In this document: one piece after another, positions 5,079-5,243 of the stretch
Position numbering within the stretch: the stretch's first letter is position 1
Layout of the letters: each line of letters starts with the position of its first letter
Assembly (NCBI GenBank): GCA_030044345.1
Contig: JASHVY010000296.1
Span: forward strand, 1-5,243
DNA: 5,243 bases
Direction of reading: 5' to 3'
Source: Acetobacteraceae bacterium
Lineage (GTDB): Bacteria > Pseudomonadota > Alphaproteobacteria > Acetobacterales > Acetobacteraceae
Notes under the pieces: generated by a model
Told to the model about the DNA's origin: nothing
The model's database searches: none
Seen by the model: the letters and a program-made list of their open reading frames with translations, nothing else
Made by a program: the position numbers and the translations under genes

Positions 5079-5243
5079 CTATTCGGCGGCCATGCGCGGC
5101 GGATCGGCCATCTCGCGGGCCGCGGCGAGATCGACGGAAATGAGACGCGAGATGCCGCGCTCCTGCATCGTGACGCCGTAGAGCCGGTCCATCCGCGCCA
5201 TTGTCAGGGGATGGTGGGTCGCGATCATGATTCTCGTGCCGCA
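5079..5243 (-). CDS. smc: Chromosome segregation protein SMC, C-terminal end (partial)
   Basis: Only the last 54 residues and a TAG stop are in the window; the 5' part lies beyond the right edge. They read as the end of the C-terminal ATPase half of an SMC protein. [17 protein letters not shown] holds the H-loop (switch) histidine, in the form typical of SMC (THNxxTMxxxDxL). It is followed by the diagnostic [22 protein letters not shown] is the core ATPase of bacterial condensin, which compacts and segregates the chromosome with ScpA and ScpB. The Walker A, signature and Walker B motifs cannot be checked here. A short Ala/Met-rich tail ([15 protein letters not shown]) ends the protein. The gene lies on the same strand as the atp operon, 123 bp upstream of the atpI start. 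Confidence 0.88.
   Translation of the reverse strand, partial: CGTRIMIATHHPLTMARMDRLYGVTMQERGISRLISVDLAAAREMADPPRMAAE

Overview
The window looks like ordinary core chromosome from a GC-rich alphaproteobacterium. The evidence is the split F-type ATP synthase layout: an F0-only operon in the order atpI-atpB-atpE-b'-b, with separate b' and b subunits and no F1 genes. Several protein details (a b' subunit with a signal-peptide-like N-terminus, the c-subunit loop ARNPAS, the run LTLAQVVW in b') suggest an Acetobacteraceae-like lineage. That placement rests on remembered family resemblance, not on a search.

Left part, plus strand (1-2180). A short leader carries a tandem, hairpin-forming 12-bp repeat. 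It is followed by argC (type 2 N-acetyl-gamma-glutamyl-phosphate reductase, arginine biosynthesis), an overlapping gamma-class carbonic anhydrase family gene, and, 52 bp later, a small lipoprotein of unknown function that ends in a CxxC tail. The first two are translationally packed with an 8-bp overlap. The lipoprotein has its own strong Shine-Dalgarno sequence and may or may not share their transcript.

Middle (2181-2381). This is a 201-bp gap between convergent genes. It holds a hairpin plus T-tract that reads as an intrinsic terminator for the leftward ATP synthase operon, and three degenerate 14-15 bp direct repeats whose last copy forms a perfect 6-bp stem hairpin.

Right part, minus strand (2382-5243). 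A good sigma-70-like promoter (perfect TTGACA, 17-bp spacer) lies upstream of atpI. It is followed by atpI, atpB (subunit a), atpE (subunit c), the b' gene and atpF (subunit b), spaced 40, 24, 23 and 3 bp apart. Together they encode the membrane proton channel, c-ring and peripheral stalk. The key residues for proton translocation are present: Arg177 in a and Glu62 in c. Sodium-ligand residues are absent from c. At the right edge is the C-terminal 54 residues of a chromosome segregation SMC protein, on the same strand just upstream of the atp promoter.

I did not find a mobile element, CRISPR array, RNA gene or clearly novel system. The points most worth a second look are the repeats at 9-32 and 2287-2336, the uncharacterised lipoprotein, and Asn-to-His changes in two F0 subunits.
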